Below, one piece after another: positions 26,329 to 33,668 of a stretch of DNA of 64,000 nucleotides. The position numbers and the translations under genes are program-made. Position 1 is the stretch's first letter. Each line of letters begins with the position of its first letter. Where the stretch lies: assembly GCF_036002945.1 (NCBI RefSeq), contig NZ_CP108529.1, positions 3,596,001 to 3,660,000 on the forward strand, given 5' to 3'. The stretch is from Streptomyces sp. NBC_01224 (GTDB lineage: Bacteria > Actinomycetota > Actinomycetes > Streptomycetales > Streptomycetaceae). The notes beneath the pieces are model-generated. The model was not told the DNA's origin and searched no databases. It saw nothing but the letters and a program-made list of their open reading frames with translations.

Positions 26329-27537
26329 CTAGAGGATCACGTGAGGCAGGAAGCGGGCGTACTCGTCCGTGACCGGCCCCGCCGATTCGCGGATGCCGAG
26401 CCCGGCGGCCTCGTCCTCGACGACCCACGCCCCCAGCACCACCCGGTTGCCGTCGAAGTCCGGCAGCGGTGCCAACTCCTGGTAGCAGCACGGCTCGTCC
26501 CGCAGCACCGCGGGGCTTCCCGGCTCATGGATCGTGACCCCGGCCCCCTCGCGGCCGAGCAGCGGCTTGGCGACATAGCCGAGGCCACCTCCATCGCCCG
26601 CCCCCGTCCCCGTCGCCGCGAGTTCACGGGGGCCGTCGAGAGAGGAGGGGAGCAGATTCGGGTGGCCGGGAAAGAGCTCCCAGAGGATCGCCAGCAGCGC
26701 CTTGTTGGAGAGGAGCATCTTCCAGGCGGGCTCGATCCAGCAGGTGGTGCCGGTGCCGCCGCCGTTGTCGAGGGTGTCCAGCACATGCGGCCCGAACCGG
26801 TCGGTCGCCAGCCACTCCCACGGGTACAGCTTGAAGCAGCTGCGGATGAAGCGGAGCCGCTCGTCGACGAACCGCCCGGCAAGCCGGTCCCAGCCGATCT
26901 GTTCGACGGAGAGCGCCTCCGTGTCGATGCCGGCCTGTTCGGCGGTCTCGCGCAGATAGGCGACCGTCATCAGGTCCTCGCCCAGCTCGTCCCCGTCGGA
27001 GTGTGCGAAGTGCAGCGGTCCGGGCGGCAGCAGGTCGGCCTGCCGTTTCCACGCCGCGACGAGACGTTCGTGCAGGGAGTTCCACTGGTCGGCGCCCGGG
27101 AAACGGTCCTCCATCCAGAACCACTGGGCGCTCGCGGCCTCCACCAGGGAGGTGGGGGTGTCAGCGTTGTACTCCAGCATCTTCGCCGGACCGGTTCCGT
27201 CGTAGCGCAGGTCGAACCTGCCGTACAGGGAAGGCAGTTCGTCACGGCGATGCCAGGACTGGGCGATCAGCGCGGACAGCCGGGGGTCGGTGATGCCGAG
27301 ATCGGCGAAGCGCTCCTGCTCCACGATGTGCGCGGCCGCGGCCAGGCACATGGTGTGCAGTTCCTCGACGACGCCCTCCAGCGCCTCGACCTCGGGCAGC
27401 GAGAAGACGTAGTAGGCGCTCTCGTCCCAGTACGGGCGCAGTGATCCGTCCGGGTAGCGGGTGAGCGGGTAGACGAGTCCCTGCTCCTCCACCGTCTGCT
27501 GCCAGCCGGGACGCGGCTGCGTGGTGCGGCGCTCCAT
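26329..27537 (-). CDS. Glutathionylspermidine synthase family ATP-grasp protein (YgiC-like)
   Basis: About 402 residues. The family pattern includes WDESAYYVFSLPEVEALE, GRFDLRYDG, KMLEYNADTPTSLVEAA, WFWMEDRFPGADQWNSLHE and CFKLYPWEW. The ATP-grasp C-terminal part includes WKMLLSNKALLAILW, YVAKPLLGREGAGVTI and FDGNRVVLGAWVV. These match YgiC/YjfC and the synthetase domain of GspS. Real YgiC proteins have no proven substrate, so peptide-bond ligase activity is inferred. The ATG at 27537 is only 7 bp after the stop of a lipoprotein gene, so the two form an operon. It lacks an obvious ribosome site, suggesting translational coupling. Confidence 0.88.
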   Translation of the reverse strand: MERRTTQPRPGWQQTVEEQGLVYPLTRYPDGSLRPYWDESAYYVFSLPEVEALEGVVEELHTMCLAAAAHIVEQERFADLGITDPRLSALIAQSWHRRDELPSLYGRFDLRYDGTGPAKMLEYNADTPTSLVEAASAQWFWMEDRFPGADQWNSLHERLVAAWKRQADLLPPGPLHFAHSDGDELGEDLMTVAYLRETAEQAGIDTEALSVEQIGWDRLAGRFVDERLRFIRSCFKLYPWEWLATDRFGPHVLDTLDNGGGTGTTCWIEPAWKMLLSNKALLAILWELFPGHPNLLPSSLDGPRELAATGTGAGDGGGLGYVAKPLLGREGAGVTIHEPGSPAVLRDEPCCYQELAPLPDFDGNRVVLGAWVVEDEAAGLGIRESAGPVTDEYARFLPHVIL

Positions 27538-27543
27538 ACCGGT

Positions 27544-27819
27544 TCAGCCGCCGCCGGTGCCCGAGCAGCCGAAGCCGCCGCGGTCGACCGCGGACTTGTT
27601 GAAGCTGCCGCCCTCCACCTTGCCGTTCTTGCTGCTGCCGCCGTAGTAGTACGACCCCTTGCCGCTGTCGTTCTTGCACTCGTAACTCGGCAGCTTGTCC
27701 TGGGTGAGCGGGTCGACGCACCGCTTGTCCGGTTCCGAACCGCAGGAGGTGATCATCGCCGCGAGCACCCCCATGCCACCGAGCACCACCGTGCTCGACC
27801 TCAGCCTTCGTGTGGCCAT
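27544..27819 (-). CDS. Small lipoprotein, YgiB-like partner of the ATP-grasp protein
   Basis: 91 residues. The signal peptide ends in a lipobox (LAAMITSCGS, Cys26), so the mature protein is a membrane-anchored lipoprotein. The mature part has four further Cys residues and a Ser/Gly/Lys/Tyr-rich stretch (GKGSYYYGGSSKNGKVEG), and ends in RGGFGCSGTGGG. From memory, E. coli YgiB (DUF1190) is also a lipoprotein, sits next to ygiC, and shares an RGGFG motif near its end. The ATG at 27819 has GGGGGAG eight bases upstream. The target of the neighbouring ligase may be this protein's tail; that is inference. Confidence 0.78.
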   Translation of the reverse strand: MATRRLRSSTVVLGGMGVLAAMITSCGSEPDKRCVDPLTQDKLPSYECKNDSGKGSYYYGGSSKNGKVEGGSFNKSAVDRGGFGCSGTGGG

Positions 27820-27934
27820 TTTTCCGTCTCCCCCGTCGTACGAATCAAGCCAGTACAGCTACTTGTCAGATTAAAGGGCTGCTGGTTTCGGCGGGAAGCG
27901 GGTCCACCGCACGTCCGCAAGTAGAGTCCTTGAT

Positions 27935-28786
27935 GTGCTCCTCGGGATGATCTGCGCGCTCGGCGCCGCTGTCTGCTTCGGTACGGCCTCCGTCCTCCAG
28001 GCCGTCGCCTCGCGGGCCGCCGCCGAGCCGGGGTCGGGCGCGGGGGTCGATCCCGCGCTGCTGCTGCGCGCGCTGCGCCAGTGGCGCTACGTAGCCGGAC
28101 TCGCCCTCGACGGCTGCGGGTTCGTGCTTCAGATCATCGCCCTGCGGTCCCTGCCGATCTACGTCGTGGGCGCCGCCCTGGCGGCGAGTCTCGCGGTGAC
28201 GGCGGTGGTCGCCGCCCGGCTTCTCGGCGTGCGGCTGAGCGGCGTCGAGTGGACCGCGGTCGGGGTCGTCTGCGCGGGCCTGGGCATGCTGGGGCTCGCC
28301 TCCGGCGGCGAGGGCCACGCGGCCGGTCCGGCGGCCCTGAGCTGGTGGATGCTGGGGATCTCGCTGGGCATTCTGCTGATCGGCGCGGGGGCCGGACGCC
28401 TCCCGGACAAGCCGCGGGCGCTCGTACTGGGGCTCGGCGCGGGGTGCGGTTTCGGGGTGGTGGAGGTCGCCGTCCGGCTGATCGACGACCTGTCCCCGAC
28501 GGCGCTGCTCGCCAACCCCGCGGTGTACGCGCTGCTGCTGGGCGGCGGTTCGGCGTTCCTGCTGCTCACCTCGGCACTGCAGCGCGGTTCGGTGACGACG
28601 GCGACGGCCGGCATGGTGCTCGGCGAGACGATCGGCCCGGCGCTGGTGGGCGTCATCTGGCTCGGGGACCGTACCCGCGAGGGCCTGGTCTGGCTGGCGG
28701 TCGCCGGGTTCGTGGTGGCGGTGGCGGGAGCGCTGGCCCTGGCCCGGTTCGGCGAGGCGCCGCAGGACGCCCCCGAACCGGTCTGA
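27935..28786 (+). CDS. DMT-type membrane transporter-like protein
   Basis: About 283 residues with eight to ten membrane helices, the layout of the drug/metabolite (EamA) superfamily. It begins MICALGAAVCFGTASVLQAVASR and has Gly/Ala-rich helices throughout, with a loop LGDRTREG near the C-terminus that is typical of EamA repeats. The substrate is unknown. GTG 27935 or ATG 27947 could be the start; the sequence before them gives no clear ribosome site, and the TATA-poor upstream region is shared with the divergent lipoprotein gene. Confidence 0.8.
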   Translation: MLLGMICALGAAVCFGTASVLQAVASRAAAEPGSGAGVDPALLLRALRQWRYVAGLALDGCGFVLQIIALRSLPIYVVGAALAASLAVTAVVAARLLGVRLSGVEWTAVGVVCAGLGMLGLASGGEGHAAGPAALSWWMLGISLGILLIGAGAGRLPDKPRALVLGLGAGCGFGVVEVAVRLIDDLSPTALLANPAVYALLLGGGSAFLLLTSALQRGSVTTATAGMVLGETIGPALVGVIWLGDRTREGLVWLAVAGFVVAVAGALALARFGEAPQDAPEPV

Positions 28787-29110
28787 GCCCGCCCGCACCG
28801 TCCGCGCCCGGCGCGAACCGCACCGGGCGGCGGGCAGGCGGGCAGGCGGGCAGGCGGGCAATTCAGGCTCTGCCCGACGCCGGCGTAGAGCGGGAGCAAC
28901 GGAACTGCTGCGCGCGCTGCCTTACGGCCGACGCTTCACTTCCCCGCGCCGGGCCGGAGCGGGCCAGGCGATCGGGCAGCGCAGCCCGGCGCCGGTCGCT
29001 ACCGTCTCGCACCATCCAGGTGGACACGCAGCGCGTGGTGCACCGCAGCGGTCGGCTTCGGGGGCGTTGACCGTCGGGGAGTCGGTGTGACGGTCCGACC
29101 GGTTCCGCGC
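28787..29110. other. Gene-free stretch between convergent genes
   Basis: 324 bp without a credible gene, GC-rich. It contains the 8-bp tandem repeat listed separately. I see no clear terminator hairpin for either neighbour. Confidence 0.6.
28830..28860. repeat. 8-bp tandem repeat, about 3.9 copies of GCGGGCAG
   Basis: Four consecutive units, the last lacking one base, lie 44 bp after the stop of the DMT gene. The unit length would allow copy-number change by slippage. Confidence 0.85.
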
Positions 29111-30289
29111 TCAGCGGATGTGCCGGGCCAGGTCCGTCGCCTTGGTCATCAGCCATTCCAGTGGTCCGCGCTGCTGGAAGCGCGACCAGACGGTCGCGAA
29201 CACCAAGGCGGCCACGATGAAGCCAAATAGGACATACAGCGGCGATCCTGGCAGTTCTTCGATGCCCAGGAACCGGATGCCGACGAGGTGGAAAACGTAC
29301 GCGGTCAGCGACATGGAACCGACTGCGATGACCGGCCGGGCCAGGGACCGGAGCCGCGGGAAGGCGTCCGTCGCGGCCAGACACGCGGTCACGACCATGA
29401 TCGCCACACCGGTGTTGCCCAGGATCGACAGGGTGGTCTCACTGTGCGGGGAGGCAGCCAGCAGCCAGGCGGGGGTGTCACCGGACGGATAGCCCGCGGT
29501 GTCGGACCACCACGCGCTCGCCCCACCCGCGCCGATGGCGTTGGCGGCGCCGGGAGCGACGTGCAGCGCCAGCCAGGAGCCTCCGTAGCCGGTGATCATG
29601 AGGACGGAACCCGTGAGGGCCAGGCGTGTCCGGACAGCGGTGGCAGCCAGGTCCAGGCGGGCCACGGCCATGCCGGCGATCACGAACGGGATCCAGGTCA
29701 GGGCCGGGTAGGTGCCGGTGAAGAGCAGCGAGACGATGCCGTCGGGCTCACCGGGCGATGGGACGCCACTGTCGCCGATCGCCTGCTGCACCGCGTAGAG
29801 CACCTGGGGCAGGACGAGGGCCGTTCCCGCGGCGATCGCCGCCAGGGGGCCGGAGCCGAGCTGGTACAGCGGCAGTACGAGCAGGAAGTACAGGCCGTAG
29901 AAGGCGAGGATCACGTCGACCGGGATGCCGCTCATGGTCAGCACGGTGCCCAGGGCCAGAAGGATCACGGCCCGGATCACCACCTTGGCCACTGCCTGGC
30001 GCCCGGCCCGCCCCGTCTTAGGCGTCACGCGCCCGGTGATGAGGACAACGGCGAAGCCCGCCAGGAAGGCGAAGAGAGCGGAGGACCTGCCGTGGGCCAG
30101 CTCCATCAGGAATCCGATCGCACCGCCCTGGTCAGGGTCGGGCCCCACATGAGCCGCGTACATGCCGAATACCGCGAGTCCGCGGGCCAGGTCCAGTCCG
30201 ATCAGCCGACCCGCCGGTGCCTTTCCGCTGTCGCGCACAGGGGCCGGGGCGTTTACCACAGGAGCTGCAACGTCTGAGTACTGAGTCAT
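29111..30289 (-). CDS. DUF418/DUF1624-type integral membrane acyltransferase-like protein
   Basis: About 392 residues with around ten membrane helices. The N-terminal signature RLIGLDLARGLAVFGMYAAHVGPD (split here as RLIGLDLARGLAV and FGMYAAH) is that of the heparan-alpha-glucosaminide acetyltransferase/DUF1624-DUF418 superfamily. The conserved His in the first helix region is present. A later FAFLAGFAVVLITGR and the C-terminal SLTAYVFHLVGIRF, with the DUF418 histidine, support the call. It probably transfers an acyl group across the membrane to an envelope sugar; this is family inference. The ATG at 30289 follows GGAAGGC closely. It borders the decayed island. Confidence 0.82.
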   Translation of the reverse strand: MTQYSDVAAPVVNAPAPVRDSGKAPAGRLIGLDLARGLAVFGMYAAHVGPDPDQGGAIGFLMELAHGRSSALFAFLAGFAVVLITGRVTPKTGRAGRQAVAKVVIRAVILLALGTVLTMSGIPVDVILAFYGLYFLLVLPLYQLGSGPLAAIAAGTALVLPQVLYAVQQAIGDSGVPSPGEPDGIVSLLFTGTYPALTWIPFVIAGMAVARLDLAATAVRTRLALTGSVLMITGYGGSWLALHVAPGAANAIGAGGASAWWSDTAGYPSGDTPAWLLAASPHSETTLSILGNTGVAIMVVTACLAATDAFPRLRSLARPVIAVGSMSLTAYVFHLVGIRFLGIEELPGSPLYVLFGFIVAALVFATVWSRFQQRGPLEWLMTKATDLARHIR

Positions 30290-30526
30290 GCCTTCCAGAT
30301 TTGAGAGTGGGCTGATCGCCGGGTATCCGGCAGATGTCCGGGCCGCCCCGCCATCCGGCGGAGGCCGACCTGCGCCGGGTGTCCGGAGCCGCTGCTCGCG
30401 GAGCCGCCCTGGTCATCCGGGGCTTCGGGCTCGGTGCGGCAGTGCAGTAGGCATGGACAGCCATCAGCGTGTGTGCTTTCGAATGTACAGCCAGCCGCCG
30501 CAACCAGACCGTGAGGCGGAACACAT

Positions 30527-30723
30527 GTGATCGGGCTCGTGGTGGTGGACGTCGAGGCACTGCGCCGTTCCGGCTTTCCGCTCATCCTCAACGCGGCCGA
30601 CGATATCGAGGCCGTCGCGGCGGCGACCGGTGCCGGTCGTCGACACCGTCCGCGCGGAGCGCCCGGACGTGGTCCTGCCGGGCATCCGGATGCCGGACAT
30701 CGACGGCCTCACCACAGAAAACC
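30527..30723 (+). pseudogene. Remnant of a response regulator receiver domain (NarL/LuxR type)
   Basis: The first frame reads LVVVDVEALRRSGFPLILNA then ADDIEAVAAATG. It continues one base out of frame as VVDTVRAERPDVVLPGIRMP and DIDGLTTE. Joined, these are the first 60-65 residues of a receiver domain. The phosphoacceptor Asp of the usual LMDIRMP is replaced (PGIRMP), and the gene is cut off before the output domain. It is dead by frameshift, truncation and loss of the key residue. Confidence 0.75.
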
Positions 30724-30864
30724 GGCGGCATCGAAGTGCAGTGCGGTCAGGACGTACTCATTGAGCTCTGTTCATCCTAAAGCCGCAGGTCAATGGGCTG
30801 GTGTGATCGGTCTCCGGGATGCTTGTGCTGGTCGTGGGTGGCTGTCTGTGGCGAAGATCGTCGG

Positions 30865-30948
30865 TCAGCGTGCGACCTCGATGTTGGTCAGCGCGAGCAG
30901 GGCGTGCAGGAGCGCGGTTGCGCCATCCGGCACCGTCACGGTCACCTT
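30865..30948 (-). pseudogene. C-terminal fragment of an unrecognised protein
   Basis: A minus-strand frame with good codon bias reads KVTVTVPDGATALLHALLAL then TNIEVAR and stops at 30865. No start or upstream part is visible. It appears to be the orphan C-terminus of a gene truncated by rearrangement. I do not recognise the family. Confidence 0.4.
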
Positions 30949-31029
30949 GCACCCTGCTGGCCGCGACCCAAGGCCCGATCCGCTTCAGCGGGACGAGATC
31001 GCCGAAGCCATCGTCCGCTCCACCACCGG

Positions 31030-31218
31030 CGCCAGACCGAGGCCCTGGTCGACGAGGCCAGCCTGAGCGCGGCCACCTGGTCGGCCACCCTGGACGACCC
31101 GGCTGACATCGCCGCCGTCACCGCCCATGTCCGCGCAACACTGGAAGGGGAAGTGGCCGCCGCCCGCAACCAGTTTGTGGTGCTGATGGACCCGGCGGGG
31201 CTGCACGCCGACCCGGGG
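31030..31218 (+). pseudogene. Internal fragment of an unrecognised gene
   Basis: A plus-strand stretch with coding-like codon use reads RQTEALVDEASLSAATWSAT, LDDPADIAAVTAHVRATLEG, then EVAAARNQFVVLMDPAGLHA. It has no start; a preceding piece (DPLQRDEIAEAIVRSTTG, about 30979-31030) fits in a different frame. The open frame carries on out of register after 31218. Family not recognised. Confidence 0.4.
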
Positions 31219-31224
31219 CGGCGG

Positions 31225-31372
31225 CGTCGCCGAGCCGCTCCTCCAGCGTCCAGTCCCCGGAGGCCTGCTGCCGGTGCACGGTGGGCATGGTGCCGGTGCG
31301 CACGCCGCGCGTGCCCTGCTTCGCATCGCCGTAGCGGTAACCATGCGAGCCGTGCTGCGGGTTGGCGCCCTC
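31225..31372 (-). pseudogene. Fragment of an unrecognised gene on the minus strand
   Basis: A minus-strand stretch with strong third-position GC reads GEGANPQHGSHGYRYGDAKQ, GTRGVRTGTMPTVHRQQA, then SGDWTLEERLGDAAAP. It has neither start nor stop of its own. It abuts the plus-strand fragment 31030-31218, so a rearrangement joined two unrelated gene pieces tail to tail. Confidence 0.4.
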
Positions 31373-31414
31373 TCCCGGACGTCCTCCCTGTCAACCACGT
31401 CTGACTGGCTCTGG

Positions 31415-31448
31415 ATGACGGTGTCCGATGTGAATCGGACACCATCAT
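31415..31448. repeat. 15-bp inverted repeat, 14 of 15 matching, 4-nt spacer
   Basis: Arms at 31415-31429 and 31434-31448 (core GGTGTCCGAT and ATCGGACACC) around GTGA. It could be a hairpin, a regulator operator left from a lost gene, or an element terminus within the decayed island. Confidence 0.6.
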
Positions 31449-31525
31449 CCGCTCCAAGGCGTGTCCGCAAAGTCCCTTCCCTCCGCCCCGCGGGCACCTG
31501 CCGCTACTTTGCGGGCACCCCCTGG

Positions 31526-32146
31526 CTAGAACAGGGCCTTGTAGCTGTTGAAGCCGGCGCTCACCTTCTTGCGGGCGCTGAAGGTGCCCTTGCCGGTTCC
31601 GTAGTACCGGTAGAGGTTACCGGCCGTGTCACGGGCGATCAGGTCGGCCTTGCCGTCGCTGTTCAGGTCGCCGGTGCCCACCAGCACGTTGTATGAGGAG
31701 CCCCAGTCGTCGGCGAGCTTGACCCGCGCCTTGAAGGTGCCGGAGCCGGTGCCGTCGTAGCGCCACAGCTTGTTGGACTTGTCCTGCGCGAGCAGGTCGC
31801 CCACGCCGTCGCCGTTGAGGTCTCCGGTGCCGACGATCTTCTTGTAGCCGCGCCAGTCCGCGTACAGCTTCACCCGCGAGGCCAGCTTGGCGCCGCTGGC
31901 GCCCTTGTACAGGTACACGGCGCCGGTGGAGCGGTTGCGGGCGATCATGTCCGGCCGGCCGTCCTTGGTGACGTCGCCGACCGGGGTCAGGACGTCGTAC
32001 TGGCCCCACCCGGTACCGAGCGTGGTGTAGGGGGTGGAGGTGGACGGCGCCGCCCCGCAGCCCGGCTTGTACAGCCGCAGGCTGTCGCCGGTGCGGACCA
32101 GCAGGTCGTTGCAGCGGTCCCCGGTCAGGTCCCCGAACGGGACGCC
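31526..32146 (-). pseudogene. FG-GAP/VCBS repeat protein, C-terminal remnant
   Basis: The frame from 32146 down to the stop at 31526 encodes about 206 residues: VPFGDLTGDRCNDLLVRTG, GQYDVLTPVGDVTKDGRPDM, VGTGDLNGDGVGDLLAQD and VGTGDLNSDGKADLIARD. The DxNxDGxxD calcium-binding cores of four FG-GAP (beta-propeller) repeats are intact, and the C-terminus is natural (FNSYKALF). Streptomyces proteins of this type are secreted, often fused to enzymes. The upstream part is missing: across 32147 the adjoining piece of the same protein lies on the opposite strand. Confidence 0.82.
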
Positions 32147-32251
32147 CTGACCTCCTCGGGCAAACTCCAGTACCTCTACGGCTCGCTGCCCGCAGGCGAC
32201 CTGAGGACGGGCAAGTCCGGTTCGGGCTGGTCCTCCTCCATCATCGCCGTC
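32147..32251 (+). pseudogene. Inverted 35-codon piece of the same FG-GAP protein
   Basis: The plus strand reads LTSSGKLQYLYGSLPAGDLR then TGKSGSGWSSSIIAV. In Streptomyces FG-GAP proteins the sequence SGSGW...AV comes directly before PFGDLTGDRCND, which here begins the minus-strand remnant. The segment has therefore been flipped in place. It is followed at once by the IS701-type transposase fragment. Confidence 0.75.
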
Positions 32252-32252
32252 T

Positions 32253-32639
32253 CCGGACGAGATTGCTGCTGTGCGTGGTGAGTTGGAAGAGTTCGCGGCG
32301 GAGGTGTTCGAGCCGTTCGCCCGCAATGATCAGCGTCGGTGGGGGCAGGTCTATCTGCGGGGACTGCTCACCGATGGGCGGCGCAAGTCGGTCGAGCCGA
32401 TGGCCGCCCGGCTCGGGGTGGACGGGAACCGGCAGGCCCTGGCCCACTTCGTGACCACCAGCCCGTGGGATCCGGCCCATGTGAGGGCCCGGCTGGCCTG
32501 GAGGATGGAAGCGGCGGTCAAACCGACCGCACTGATCTTCGATGACACCGGGTTCCTCAAGGATGGAAACGCCTCGGCGTGCGTGTCGCGGCAGTACACC
32601 GGCACCGCGGGCAAGGTCACCAACTGCCAGGCACCGTGA
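32253..32639 (+). pseudogene. IS701-family transposase, N-terminal fragment
   Basis: The frame reads PDEIAAVRGELEEFAAEVFE, PFARNDQRRWGQVYLRGLL, then LIFDDTGFLKDGNASACVSR and QYTGTAGKVTNCQ, about 125 residues of the N-terminal part of an IS701 transposase including the first catalytic Asp region (DDTGF). It stops at 32639, where the remaining two thirds are lost. The usual start codon is also missing. Neither end shows a recognisable complete insertion sequence terminus, so the element is dead. Confidence 0.82.
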
Positions 32640-33037
32640 CGGGCCACGAGATCGACCTCGCGGAACTGGGACTCCTCTGAGCCGGAGACCATGACCGGCC
32701 GGCTGCGTTGGATCGGCCTTGGCACTGTGAGCGCGCCGCACCGCGGCCCGGGGCACCGTTGCCGGGGCTGGCACGGGCACGCGTACGGCCACCGCTGATC
32801 ATCAGCGTGTGAAGACTGACGATCTTGCGGTGTTCCGCAGCCTGCGGCACGACGAGCCCGCCTTCTGACAGAGAGCGCGACCAACCCTCCGTTCAGAGAG
32901 TTGAGAAGCGCCTCGTGCGGGAGAGGCGCCGGCAATAAGCCGCCCACCAACGACTCAGGGCCGCTGGCCCCGAGGCCATCACCCGCGCTCTCGCACGTCT
33001 CGATCGCGACGGTGCCGATCGGCGCCCCCAACGGCCG
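32640..33037. other. Gene-free debris in the island
   Basis: 398 bp without a credible gene. One short plus-strand tail, DDLAVFRSLRHDEPAF ending at 32868, looks like the C-terminus of a lost protein. I cannot identify it. Codon bias is otherwise absent. Confidence 0.45.
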
Positions 33038-33196
33038 TCAGAACGTGAGCAGTTCGTCGCGTGTGAGGTGCTCGTGCGGGCCGACACGGCCTTCGTCAGC
33101 CTTCAGGTCGTGTTCGACGAACAGCGGATTGGGCGGGATCGGCCCGGTGCCGGCGCGCCGGACAGGGTTGGCGCGTCGTCCTCCGCCGTAGGTCAT
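33038..33196 (-). CDS. Short frame (52 aa) coupled to the recombinase remnant
   Basis: ATG 33196 overlaps the recombinase stop codon by four bases (ATGA), a normal sign of translational coupling. The peptide begins MTYGGGRRANPVRRAGTGPI and ends EHLTRDELLTF. The strong coupling but short length suggests the start of a longer second integration protein, cut off at 33038. The real partner is unknown. Confidence 0.45.
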   Translation of the reverse strand: MTYGGGRRANPVRRAGTGPIPPNPLFVEHDLKADEGRVGPHEHLTRDELLTF

Positions 33197-33660
33197 GGCT
33201 GGCCACCCCCGAACAGCACGGCGAGGTCGCTCGCTTCGTAGCCGGCAGCGGCAGCGGACGGCGCGGGGCGCTTCGCCCGTTCTTCCCGGTCGGCCAGATA
33301 CTCCTGGACCCGGGCGATGACCTGCTCTTCCTCCTCGACGAGATACACGTCGGCGGTGGTGCCCAGGTGGGCGTGTCCGAGAATGGTCTGCACGTCGCGC
33401 AGGGTCAGCCGCTTGTCCCGGGACATCCGCAGCGCGGCGGTATGCCGCAGGTCGTGCATGGACCAGTCCGTGCCCAGCAGGGCGTTGGTCCGACGGAACA
33501 CCGCGCGCAGGGCCTCGTAGTTCAGTGGCTGGTAGGCCAGTCCTTCGCCGTGATCGCAGCGTCCACCGCAGTGGTGACCGCGGATCCAGCGGCGGGCCCT
33601 CGCTCTGGTAGAGCCGGAGCCAGATGAACGCCTCCGGGCTGGACGGCAGCCACTGTCGCG
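33193..33660 (-). pseudogene. Tyrosine recombinase (phage/ICE-type integrase), truncated and frameshifted
   Basis: The intact C-terminal part carries the catalytic motifs HDLRHTAALRM and ILGHAHLGTTADVY, with a tail QVIARVQEYLADREER. Upstream of about 33550 the homologous sequence shifts frame and reads PEAFIWLRLYQSEGPPLDPR. The N-terminal DNA-binding domain is absent and the remnant abuts the MocR gene. This marks the island as an old integrated element. No tRNA or attachment site is visible nearby. Confidence 0.8.
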
Positions 33661-33668
33661 TTCCCGGC

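Noticed and set aside
28830..28860. CRISPR-like repeat
   Set aside because: The 8-bp units are contiguous with no spacers.
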